From Nephrocerus scutellatus (lineage: Eukaryota > Arthropoda > Insecta > Diptera > Pipunculidae): 64,000 nt of DNA. Below, piece by piece: positions 34,911 through 45,089 of this stretch (the first letter of the stretch is position 1; each line of letters opens with the position of its first letter). The notes beneath the pieces are model-generated. The model was not told the DNA's origin. It worked only from the letters and a program-made list of their open reading frames with translations, and made no database searches. The translations under genes and the position numbers were made by a program. Location of the stretch: NCBI GenBank assembly GCA_947095585.1, contig OX352763.1, forward strand, positions 106,433,908-106,497,907, read 5' to 3'.

Positions 34911-34979
34911 TGAATTTTATGGGTAAATTCATGCACAATGATTGCGTTTTGTTTATGCGTACACCAACAACACTATAAC

Positions 34980-35285
34980 GGAAAGAATAATAAATATTAA
35001 ATAACTCATTTTAGCGCAAACAGCTAAAGTCGTTTCATTTTTTGTTTGAAAATTATGTATTCAAAACAGGAAGGTGATGGATAGCAAACAAGCCATTTTA
35101 GGCATTATACGAGTATTTATTTTTATTTTCTTTCAGGTTTTATATCAAAGGTCAATTTAAAATACCGCTTGATGACAGAACTCGTTGACGATAAAACTTT
35201 CTTCGCTCTCGTTAAATGCCCGCTGTTTCTGTTTCCGTTTATTTGCTTTTCGTTTTCTATTTTGCAACCATTTAGTGCTTAGCAC
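34980..35285. other. Unassigned intergenic DNA
   Basis: AT-rich sequence between repeat D and LINE F. Nothing is recognised. Confidence 0.45.
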
Positions 35286-35287
35286 AG

Positions 35288-35887
35288 CGTGGCCGTTAGG
35301 AAATTAAGGAGGGGAAAAGATGAGATGTCTATGCACGCGTGTCTTAAATGACAGATCGGGGAAACACTGAATCGGGTAATTCATTCCACATAACTGTAGT
35401 GCGGCTAAAGAAGGAATCTCTGAATTTGTTATTACGTCCGAAGATAGGCCTAATGGAAGATCCGTTGGCTCGAGTTGAGACGCGGGTGTTACGGATGGGT
35501 TCGACAATGGGCGGGATGCATCTAGATATTTCTTTTGAACACCGCTTATGAAAAAAGCGATAAAACAGTGACAGGCAGGAAACGATGTTCAAGCGATTCC
35601 ATTGTTTTCGCGATATGTACGTCACCAATAAGTTTTCTCGCGCGGTTCTGAACTCAGTCTAGTAGATTAGGTCTTCGGGGCACCTGCCCAGACAAGTACA
35701 TTTTGCACCGTTTTAGGAAACCTAAACATTTCGCAGCATTCTTAGCGATGGCAAATAAATGGTCGTTCCAACGAGGCTTGTTGTTGACGCACATACCGAG
35801 AATTGCTAGTATTTCAGATTCTTCGATGTAAGATCCATTCATGGATAATGGTTGGGGATTTAAATTACGCTTCGACAGAAGACAGCA
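35288..35887 (-). mobile_element. LINE F, RT C-terminal fragment
   Basis: On the minus strand the pieces read MNGSYIEESEILAILGM, then NKPRWNDHLFAIAKNAAKCL and LKRCKMYL (35900-35700). After a break comes CLSLFYRFFHKRC, then RDSFFSRTTVMWNELPDSVFP (35600-35340). This is the end of the RT/connection region of a non-LTR element. Two frameshifts separate the pieces. The left end (35290) shares 'ggaaaagatgagatgtctat' with the other LINE F copies. Confidence 0.75.
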
Positions 35888-37990
35888 TTGCGTTTTCATC
35901 ATCATCATATTTGGCTCTACAAGCGGGGTCCGGTTCTGGACTCCACTGGTCCCGATTTCGGGCCGATGTCATCCAGTTTGGCATCCTTTAGCTCTGGGTG
36001 TCCTGGTCTACGCCATCCTTCCAGCGGAGGCTTGGCCGGCCTCGCTGTCGTGTTCCATAAATCCTACCGCAAAAGACTTTCCGAGCAGGATCCTCTTTGC
36101 TCATGCGAGCTAGTTGTCCTGCCCACCGGAGCCTACCGAGCTCTTCACGATGTCGGCATGGCGGTAACGCTCGTAGATCTCATCATTATAGAGTCTCCAG
36201 AATCGTTCTTCCTCACATACGGGGCCAACAATTTCCGTAAGACTTTTCTCTCGAACGTGGCTAAGAGGTCAGAATGGTTTTTGCTAAGCACCCAAGTCTT
36301 GGATCCATATGTAAGTACTGGTATGACCATTGTCTTGTATATCAGCAGCTTGGATGTTATGGTTAAGTTCCTGGATTTGAAGAGTCTTGACAGACTATAG
36401 TAGGCTTTTTTGGCTTTGATCAACCGTGCGCCATGGTCTGGTTCCATGCTGTTATCGGCTGCTATAGTTGACCCGAGATAGTTCAAGGATTGCACTACTT
36501 CAAATTCGCGCTCCACTATTTGAATTGAGGGACCAATGTTGGATCTTCTACTCGCAGACGTTGCCACCATGTACTTTGTTTTGCTCTCATTTATGTGCCG
36601 CCCCAGATTTCGTGCCGCCTGCTCTATCTGGATAAAAGCTTCCTCTACCAACGATGTCAATATTGTCTGCGTAAGCCAGTATCTGAATGGACTTATAGAG
36701 GATTGTTCCTCTTGCCATTACGTCAGAGCCTCTGATCAATTTCTCCAACACCAGGTTGAAGAGGACGCAGGCCAGTCCATCCCCTTGTCGGAGCCCGTTA
36801 TAGATGTTGAATGGGCTTGATAGTGATCCGCATATTTTTGGCTTGGCTTATAACATTAGTCATGGTCAACCTACATAGTCGTGTTAGTTTATTTGGGATG
36901 CCGAATTCTCTCATGGCTCAGCTACAGTTCTACTCTGGCTAAGCTATCATAAGCGGCTTTAAAGTCTATAAAAAGATGGTGTAGTGAGTTTTGAAATTCA
37001 CGACATTTTTCCATCACCTGCCTGGTGCAAATCTGATCAGTTGTTGATTTGCGTGGGATGAAGCCACACTGGTATGGACCAATGATGACTTTAGCGTATG
37101 GGGCTATCCTGTCTTGAAGGATAGCGGAGAAAATCTTATACGCGGTACTCAACAACGTTATACCACGATAATTGCTGCATTTTGTGATATCTCCCTTCTT
37201 ATGTATGGGGCACAGGATGCCTCTTCGCCAGTCTTCGGGCATAGCTTCTTGTTCCCATACCTGCACTATTATTTCATGAATTGCTTGGTGTAATGTGGGG
37301 CCTCCTATTTTTATCAGTTCCGCTGGAATCCCATCAGATCCCAGGGCCTTATTACTTTTGAGCCCATTTATCGCTCTGTTAACTTCGACTATGCTTGGTG
37401 GCGGCAGCATAGTATGATCTTCGTTCATTGGTGGAGCCTCCAATTCCTCAGTTAGCTGGCCATTTAGTAACTCATTAAAGTGCTCTTCCCATCGCTCTAA
37501 GATGCCTTTAAGATCGGCGATCAGTTTACCCTCTTTGTCCTTGCAGTATGTGCAACGAGGTGTATATTGCGTCATACCGCGGACTCTTTGGTAGAACTTC
37601 CGCGCCTGGTGCGGTCCTCGCTCTCTGTACTGTTCTAGTTCACGGACGAGATTCTTTTCCCAGGCTGCTTTCTTTTGCCGGTGAACTGTTTCTTCATATC
37701 TTCTGAGCTCTTTATATTCATCTTCGCGTGCCCGCGTTCTATGAGATTGTTGCATTGCTCGGTACTCAACCTTCTTACGTTCTAGCTAGTCGCTAGCTTA
37801 CCTTCGTCACCGTACCAGTCGTTTCGATCTCTACGACTACTGCCTAAGATATAGTCAGCAGTACTAATGACAGTATTCTTAAGGCGTGTCCATTTATCTT
37901 CTAGGCCCGACATCTCAGCCCAAGGACTTACTCTCCCTGCATTTAGGGCCAGTCCTATCGCTTGACCGTAGTTGTTTCGATTTTATGGAT
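35888..37990 (-). mobile_element. LINE A, longest copy (linker, RT, C-terminus, tail)
   Basis: On the minus strand: a linker with RNDWYGDE (37840-37800); a 277-residue frame (36922-37755) with RT fingers (LKSNKALGSDGIPAELIK), SNYRGITLLSTAYKIFS and the catalytic-A box FIDFKAAYD. A stop follows at the site where the sister copy at 52404 continues. Then come the catalytic-C box, here YADN instead of YADD (~36680), the thumb (36145-36660: RHINESKTKYMVA, NYLGST) and the C-terminus down to the (GAT)n tail at 35893-35905. The N-terminal endonuclease is missing. Clade is probably RTE-like, but I could not test this. Confidence 0.85.
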
Positions 37991-37994
37991 TTCA

Positions 37995-38560
37995 GGCTCA
38001 CTAGATAGGCTTTAAATATATTAAGTAGCGGATAAGGCGATCATTCTAAGCTTTCAATAAAATGTTAAAATTATTCGCTTAAACCAGTTTTAGACCTTTA
38101 AACAGTATTTTTTTCTGTTTTCTCAAAATGTCGAAAAATGGAAAAGAAGAGTTTTGACTTTACACCCCTCAAATGTCGATTAACTAACTGCTAACGCGCC
38201 ACCCCACTATACTACCCAAGCTATATATTGCTGCGTTTAACGAGTGTGTATCAGTGCGTGAATGCATGAATGGAAGGAAATGAAATGGACGATTAAGTGC
38301 CAAAGGAAGTACGCTGTTGTACGTACTCGTATAATGTCATGACTGGGGTTGTTAATGATGTCGGTGGTGGTATTCGCTAATGAGGTGTATAGGCGGCGGC
38401 GGCGGCGGCTGCCTAACGTGATAAATGATGATGATGGGTACGATGTCAATTCTTTTTTAAATTACATGCGGACACAATAATAATAATGTTCCACACTATA
38501 ATGACGCGCATGTCCTGATGCAAAATGAGAGAGACAGAGAGTAATAAAGTCATCACATTT
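37995..38560. other. Intergenic DNA with (GGC)n and (GAT)n microsatellites
   Basis: A GGC trinucleotide run lies at 38393-38412 and GAT repeats at 38424-38436. No gene is recognised. Confidence 0.5.
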
Positions 38561-38570
38561 CTTGAATATA

Positions 38571-39440
38571 CAGGGTCGAGCGATCTAGGTGTTAATAACT
38601 TCACGCTGCTGTATCTGCCAAATGGCTCATATTTTGACAAACGCTAGTCTGTCGTGTTGTTTACAAGTCTACATATATAGCTAGCATATCGATATACATC
38701 GTATTTGAAAGAAATATCTAAAATGGAATTTAAACGTAAAAGTGTGATTGGCTGGAAAGTCACAATCGGCTATAGTCAAAGAGCTCCAGCATTTGAATGT
38801 GAATAAAATGTTTGTGTATCGGACCATCACACGTTATAACGAGACTGGTAGCATCGCCAAGCGCCATGGAGGTGGCCTTCCAAAAACAGCAACATCACAA
38901 GAAATGGTTTACAAAGTGAAGGCACCAATTAAGCGAAATCCACGACAAAGTGCACAAAAACTGGCAAAAAAACCAACACGTGTCCAATAGAAGCATCCGA
39001 CGGATACTGAAATCAATTGAAGCCCCACAAGATTAAGCAACGGCTCAAAAGGCAGTTTGACTTGAAAGATGTAAAATACTAAAATGTCTGGCACGAACGT
39101 AACAATATCGTCAACTTGATCTTTTGCGGTTCAAAACTACGTACACAAACAAAATTATCGTGCGTAGTTAGAGGGCAAGTCCAACAATAATTTGACAAGG
39201 AAATTGCTGTAACTGCTAGTAAGTGCTCCGCTACTCTTCATCGATCAGGACGTCAAGGTGAATCAAAAAGTGCACCGGGAAAAGGTACGAACACGAAACT
39301 AAAACGACGCAAATCCAAATGCTTTAATCAATGGATCATGGTCAGAAAAACACGGAGTCGACTAATTGATTCCACATCGATCTCACTCTCGAATAAAAGG
39401 AACATTTAAAATGTTGGGTTCTACATGAAAAAGGTTCTAA
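38571..39440 (+). mobile_element. Tc1/mariner-family transposase remnant
   Basis: A TA-preceded end 'cagggtcgagcgatctaggt' at 38571 is followed by a start MEFKRKSVIGW near 38722. After a frameshift comes an 80-residue frame (38748-38990) with an HTH-type segment (IVKELQHLNVNKMFVYRTI, then NETGSIAKRHGGG.PKT), the N-terminal DNA-binding part of Tc1/mariner transposases. The catalytic domain downstream is unreadable beyond short matches. The right terminal repeat was not found. Confidence 0.75.
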
Positions 39441-39449
39441 GGCATATCT

Positions 39450-40090
39450 ATGTTAATTAGAACTGAAACGAGTGTTTACGTTGCCCACAAAAGAACCTGG
39501 AACTGGAGAATGGGTTTCTGAAGAGCATCTACCATAGTAAAATTTGTAGAAAACACTTAAAGCTCCTTCATTTGGTCTATGCTCCAAAGAATCAAGAGTT
39601 GAAGTAATGGTTACATCGTTTATCATATGGACAACTCTATTCTGAATTCTATCAAGATAATGCAAATGTGATTTTAGAGCCCCACCCCATATATCCATTT
39701 AATTCCAAAATTGTTCTAACATAATTTTTATATAATCTTAATACTTCAGAGGGGGTAAGGAAGAAGTTTCAACGTTTTATAAAACCTAAGCATTAGCTTG
39801 CCCATTTTTGATATTTCATAAATATGTTCCTTTCAAGAAAGTTCACTTGAAACTTTCAAACCTCACATTTTACGTGAATCAGATCTCGCAATAGGGACAC
39901 CATTAATTACCGGTGATGGTACGTAAAGCTGAACTCCCTTCTGAGAAAAAAAGACAAGCCTGGAATTTATGCGGGTTAAATTCCACCTTATTAGATCTGG
40001 CCCAATCAAGAATGACTTGAATGTTCGACAGAATATCCGTATTCATTTAATCTCGCTAACCAAACAAGCGAAAATTCCATTCTTTTGACT
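39450..40090 (-). mobile_element. LINE F-like RT C-terminal fragment
   Basis: The minus strand gives (39453-39698) IWGGALKSHLHYLDRIQNR, then ALSVFYKFYYGRCSSE. Further upstream on that strand are frameshifted traces of the RT thumb (VEFNPHK near 39970). This order is typical of non-LTR RT/connection regions. It is a pseudogene. Confidence 0.7.
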
Positions 40091-40094
40091 AACA

Positions 40095-40560
40095 AACTAT
40101 GTGGGTTGTAGAAGACAATAGGGCATTAATATATGTATATATATTAAGAAAAGCGTGGGCGAAAAGGATGACACTTGTGGCACGCCAGCATTGATCCCAT
40201 GCGACGCTATCATTCGCTCCGCTGTTGCACATTGCATTTTCATGCTGCAAGTTAGATGTTTCATATTGCATAGTCAGCATAGTGCATGTTGTATATTTAG
40301 TGTTGCATGTTACAGGTTGCATAAACATCATGTGTCATCTCTTATCAAAACCATACGAAGGGGTGCTAGGGGTGTCTTAACATCACTATTCACCTCAGCC
40401 ACCCCGAAAACTAAAGATTACTAACTTCCCATTGAGCTAGAGACTTTTAAACATAGCTAAGAACTGGATGAACATTGACAAATCACAAAAAAAAAACTAA
40501 ACATTTAAAATTAAAAATATATTTTTATTAGTTAACATGTTATCTATTTTTTTCGGTTCT
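40095..40560. other. Repeat-derived intergenic DNA
   Basis: The section 40428-40500 repeats the block seen at 27447-27555 ('aacttcccattgagctagag'). The CAT/GCA-rich portion at 40200-40330 holds no recognisable gene. Confidence 0.5.
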
Positions 40561-40570
40561 ATGACATTTT

Positions 40571-40806
40571 CTAGAAAAACATTTGCTAGAAAAACATTTG
40601 CTCGAACGTAATTTTTTGGTAAAATAAATAACCGAAAAATTTTAAAAAAAACTCTCGTTTCGCGAACAAAAATTACTCGCGATAGTTTTTAGAAGGATGA
40701 AAACATAGACTATTTAGTTTTCGAGAAAATGTTCTTCGAGTTAATGTTTTTCGAGTAAATGTTTTTCGAGAAAATGTTTTTCGAGTAAATGTTTTTCGAG
40801 TAAGTG
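40571..40806. repeat. 15-bp tandem array with an inverted partner array
   Basis: Two copies of 'ctagaaaaacatttg' stand at 40571-40600. After ~115 bp, about six copies of the near-complementary unit 'atgtttttcgagtaa' follow (40717-40806). The arrays therefore lie in inverted orientation and could pair. Confidence 0.7.
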
Positions 40807-40809
40807 TCT

Positions 40810-41850
40810 GGGTACCATTTTTTTCACACATTATTTTGTATCGACAAAATATTGTGGACGTAAAAAAAACCTAATTGAGCTTTCTACAGCGTAAAAAAGT
40901 CAGTTTTTAGCAAAACTCTGAAAAAGTGTATCGGTTAATACGCTCTGTAAGGAATACAATGTGTATGTGTAAATTTTGTGACTCGGTTTATGGACAACCA
41001 CAATTAATGCAACATCTCCGCAGCAGCAAAAATTAATAAAAATAAGCTCCAGGAGTCTGGAGTTAACATTCATTAAAAGAGGAGTTTTGTTAAAGAAGGT
41101 AAGGTTCGCTAAGGTTAGAAGACAAAGCATTTCTATTTCTGGTCCGGTTATAAAGGCAAAGACAAGGTAAATAGCAATCAAAATGGGCGTAACTAATTTT
41201 ATTGCGTCAGATGGATGGTTTAAAAAAATGGCGAATATGAAATAATGTTGCTTTTAAGTGCAACCTGAACCTTCAGTATACAACCCGAAGGACATTTACA
41301 ACGCAGATGAAAGAGGGCTTTTCTTACGCGCATTCCCTCTTTAATCCAAAAAATGCATTGACGGTAAAATCTGTAAGGAAAGACTCACAGTTTTGTTTTG
41401 TACATGTAAGAGAGAAAGAGCGGCTTTTGGTCATCAGCCTGCACTCGAGCATGCAAACATCGTCCTACCAAAGAACTATCACCGGATTGGAAATCTAACA
41501 AAAAAGCATGGATGACTCGGAAAATCATGACTGAATAGCTGCAGCAGTTGAACAGGGAAATGAGATCTCAGAAACGAAAAATTCTCTTATTCTTGGATAA
41601 TGCAGCATCTCATCCAAGGGAATTAAACTTAACAAATTTAAACATTTTTGTAATAATCATTCTTAAATATTCATAAATTTGTACAGCTTATTAAATAAAC
41701 GACAATTTCTGTCCATTTGGTGACTCCAACATTTCAAACCAAGTTTTTTGTTCCTCCACCATAAGCGGACTCATAACTGCACATAATCACTGCGACGAGG
41801 ATGTCCGCCAAATTGGAATTTCATATATATATCATATATACTATATAATA
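40810..41850. other. Unassigned intergenic DNA
   Basis: No conserved domain is visible. Short fragments near 41160-41600 have the feel of a decayed Tc1-type transposase ('FLDNAASHP'-like at 41590), but the signal is too weak to annotate. TA-rich dinucleotide sequence at 41820-41856 borders the next element. Confidence 0.4.
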
Positions 41851-41852
41851 TA

Positions 41853-42427
41853 TATAGGGTGTTTCAATAGGTGCGCTTCAACTTTTCTCCGATAGGGACG
41901 GCGAACGACGCCATATTTTTTATTGTTCTTTTGTCATTTAGAAACTTCATTAGTATACATTTCATGATGGAACGCTACACATGTGAACAGCGATTGCAAA
42001 TCGTGCAAATTTTTTATCAAAATAATCGTTCTGTTGCCGCTACTTTAAGAGCATTACGGCCATTTTACGGTCCATTTAACAAGCCAGCCCGTTCGACAAT
42101 CGATTTTACGTAAAGATCTTGGCCTACATCCGTATAAGATCAAGCTGACACAACAACTAAATCCGTTTGACCATTCGAAGCGACGCCGATTCGTGAATTG
42201 GGCTCAAGAGCAAATCGAAAATGATTTTCACCGAAAAATCATCTTCAGCGATGAGGCTCACTTCGTAAAACGTGCACGCGGTGGTCATGCAAAAGAAATC
42301 GAGTTTCATACTTAAATGTATCATATGTATATGTTCAAGTTCGTTAATAAAAAAGTTAGTTCAAAAGTCGAACAGTTTGTGTTTTATTCAAAAAAAAGTT
42401 GAAGTGCTTTTATTGAAAAACCCTATA
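41853..42427 (+). mobile_element. Mariner-type element with internally deleted transposase
   Basis: Terminal inverted repeats of ~32 bp are seen. The left end, tatagggtgtttcaatag.., matches the complement of the right end, ..attgaaaaaccctata (21 or more of the outer positions agree). Inside, an N-terminal HTH start MMERYTCEQRLQIVQIFYQN (41964-42023) is joined near 42110 to a catalytic-core segment RRRFVNWAQEQIEND..KIIFSDEAHF (42180-42265). The first catalytic Asp lies in FSDEAHF. Most of the linker and the rest of the core are absent, so it is non-autonomous. Confidence 0.85.
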
Positions 42428-42439
42428 CATAGTTAGACA

Positions 42440-42735
42440 GGGTGTCCCATAATTCGTTAACAATAAGTTGGGAAATGATTCTTGGGTATATTCTAAGAAA
42501 AAAAATTTTCTACAGTAAGGCTATATCTCAAATGTTGACATCATTTATTGCGGATTTAAGAAAAAGCAATGAGAAGTTATGTATGATGTATGGAAGTACG
42601 GTCAGAAGTTTTAAAACGCTACGTACACCGCAGTGGGTGAAAATAGATCCCCCCTCTCATACGATTTTTTTCATGAAATTAACCCAGGAATCACCCCTTA
42701 AGCTATTTGCCACCTTAACGGATATACCCTGTATA
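42440..42735. mobile_element. Possible short TIR element
   Basis: The sequence opens 'cagggtgtcccataattcgt' and closes 'cggatataccctgtataaat'. The ends therefore share an inverted CAGGGTrT with TA outside the right end. It lies directly beside the mariner-type element. It has no coding content. Confidence 0.4.
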
Positions 42736-42919
42736 AATAAAATAAAATATAATTATATAAAATTAGGCAAAAAATAGTTACTTAACAGTGTCATAACAGT
42801 GTGACATAACAGTGGGTCATTTAATATTTTGAACATGTAACCCTTATTCCATGTAGAGTGAAACGTTATCACGTCACAATTAGGTAACCATCGAAGACTC
42901 GACCAATCATTGGATTATT

Positions 42920-44509
42920 ACCTCCTCAGGAGGAGTGTCTGTGTCTGTGACTGCAGTGAAGGGATATCCTCAAGGAGGAGTGCTTTCTCCCATTCTATGT
43001 CCACTAGGCATTGACAATCTTCTCGTCAATCTTCAAAGATCAGGCCGTTGGTTATGCGGACTATTTGGCATTGTGCACTGTGCACGACTATCACTAGTGC
43101 CATGCAAGGTGCTTTACTACAAGTTGTCGAATGGTGCAGCAGTGAAGGACTATCCATCAATCCTTGCAAAACCTTTCTAGTGAATTTCACGAAAATAACA
43201 CTGGTCGATTTGGAATCTATCATCATCAAAGGCACCACGTTAGATTATTCCAGTGAGGTTAAATATCTCATCATCCTTGATATCTCGTCATCCTTCATAA
43301 GCGGCTAAACTGGAATTCTCATATCCAGTCTGCCATCGAACGCGCCAATAGGACATTGTGCGCCAGTAGACGCCTCTACGGTAGAACTTGGGGTATAAAT
43401 CCTAAAATGATACATTGGATGTAAACAATGATGAACGGACAACGCCAACTAAGCTTCAGAAGCTACAAAGAATTGCCTGTTTAGGTATAACGGGTGTATG
43501 CGCACCTGCCCTACGACTGCATATGAAGCTGTTGTAGGGCTTTCACCCTTGTACATATTCATCAGGAAGATGGCTGCTAGATGCGCTATTAAGCTGCAAC
43601 TAGAATACGGGTACAAACCGGGTGACTATGTGGGTCACCTGGAAATTCTTGACTCAATTCCTGAAAGAGACCTGTTCTGCACTATCCCCGACATTATGGT
43701 CAGGGAGCACTGTTTCGGAGAAAAATTTGAGGTAGAAATATTGAACCGAGTAAATCAGTGCAATGGTGTTCCGGCACTGGATGCTAGAGGTCTGGTATAG
43801 TTCACAGATGAATCGAAGATGGAAACTGGAGTTGGAGCTGATGTCTTTGGACACAACAAAAAAAGCCTCGATACCAATGCGAAAAAGTCCCTTGGTTTTC
43901 CAAGAGGACCTACATGCCTTTGAGATCGACGCCGGGATTTACCTTAGTAAAGGAATTAAAGGCGCTAGAATATATATCTTTTCAGATAGCCAGACAACGC
44001 TTAGAGAGCTGTCGTCCAATTTGATGGACTCGATATCAGTCAAAAACTGTTACGATGCTTGCAATACACAATAAAGTCAAACTCGGTTGGGTCCCTGGTC
44101 ATCAGGGAATTGCAGGCAACGAATCTGTACATGACGTAGCTAGGGCTGGCTCCGAATCTGCGTTTATAGGGCCTGAGCCCTAATGTGGTGTCAACTGGGA
44201 TGTCGCCACAGCACTTATACATTGTTGGGAAAACAACTTTCTTCTGGCCCACTGGGAAAGCGTTCCGGGACTTAGGCAATCCAAACAATTAATCAGGTCC
44301 TTGTCCCCTTAACTTTAATAGGGGTAGCATTAGGAAGCTGTTCAGTTTTCTAACAGGTCATTGTGGCTTGCGATATCACCTTAATAAAAAGAGCTCAGAA
44401 GCAGAATGAAGGTTCTGTTAGAAAGATGAAGAGTCATCCGATCACATTCTCTGTGAATGCCCAGCATTAGTTTGATTAAGGAGACGCATCTTTTACAAGG
44501 AAAATGTAT
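42920..44509 (+). mobile_element. LINE B, RT/RNase H copy (left part), split by a solo LTR
   Basis: In order: VSVTAVKGYPQGGVLSPIL (42935-43000), PCKTFLVNFTK (43165-43195), a segment with CPTTAYEAVVGLSPLYIF and AIKLQLEYGYKPGDYVGHLE (43500-43650), then a degraded RNase H (FSDSQTTLRELSS near 43980; GWVPGHQGIAGNES near 44085). A C-rich tail follows (GHCGLRYHL near 44365). Frameshifts are numerous. The copy is interrupted at 44509 by the LTR. Confidence 0.8.
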
Positions 44510-44930
44510 TGTTTCGAAATTTAGGCTTTTGAGTTCTCAAAGGATTTTGCAAATAAAACACAACACAAGTTTATTAATTTATAAATTACAACTTTACTAA
44601 ACAAACAGTAAAAAATAACAAAATTACACTAGTGACTACTAGTGAGTAGTTCAAGTACACAAAACACTTATTACAACAACACTTTACTTCACTATGATTC
44701 ACGTAGGTAAATTATCTCTTTGCAAGAACTTTTTAAACTTGACTGGTTAAATTCTAAACAATGAATGATGAATGATGCAGCGAACGCCACCTTTTATACT
44801 CATTGAATAGTTTCCAGAAACTTAAGAGTCTTTTTTTGTACGGTGCGAGCTTAGGCTAATTCTTATACGTATTCTTATATCTTTTTAGGAAAGCGCTCTG
44901 TTCATCTACTACTAAAAACTTTTCGTAACA
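44510..44930 (-). mobile_element. Solo LTR of a Gypsy-like retrotransposon
   Basis: A 421-bp segment has LTR ends TGTTACG... and ...GAAACA when read on the minus strand. It is flanked by an exact 4-bp duplication GTAT (44506-44509 and 44931-44934), the duplication length usual for Ty3/Gypsy elements. On the minus strand a TATA box with GAGTATAAAAGG lies at ~44790-44800 and AATAAA near 44555, i.e. the U3/R signals of an LTR. No internal domain remains, so it is a recombination product. Confidence 0.85.
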
Positions 44931-44934
44931 GTAT

Positions 44935-45085
44935 TATTTAAAACAAGTGGACGCATTGAAGACAGCTCTTTATAGAGAATGGACCAAATTACCAACAGGT
45001 CAGGTTAATGCAACATGGAATACCTATCTATCATCCGCGCCAAATGTGGCTATATCTACCAGTAACGATGTTTCATAAAATTGGA
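44935..45085 (+). other. Short unassigned coding-like remnant
   Basis: After the LTR, one frame reads VDALKTALYREWTKLP..., reminiscent of a TE tail. It is too short and isolated to assign and may continue the interrupted LINE B copy. Confidence 0.3.
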
Positions 45086-45089
45086 AATG

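Noticed and set aside
41280..41620. Decayed Tc1-type transposase
   Set aside because: Only isolated words such as a D-N-A-A-S-H-P-like string fit; frames and terminal repeats could not be connected well enough to annotate.
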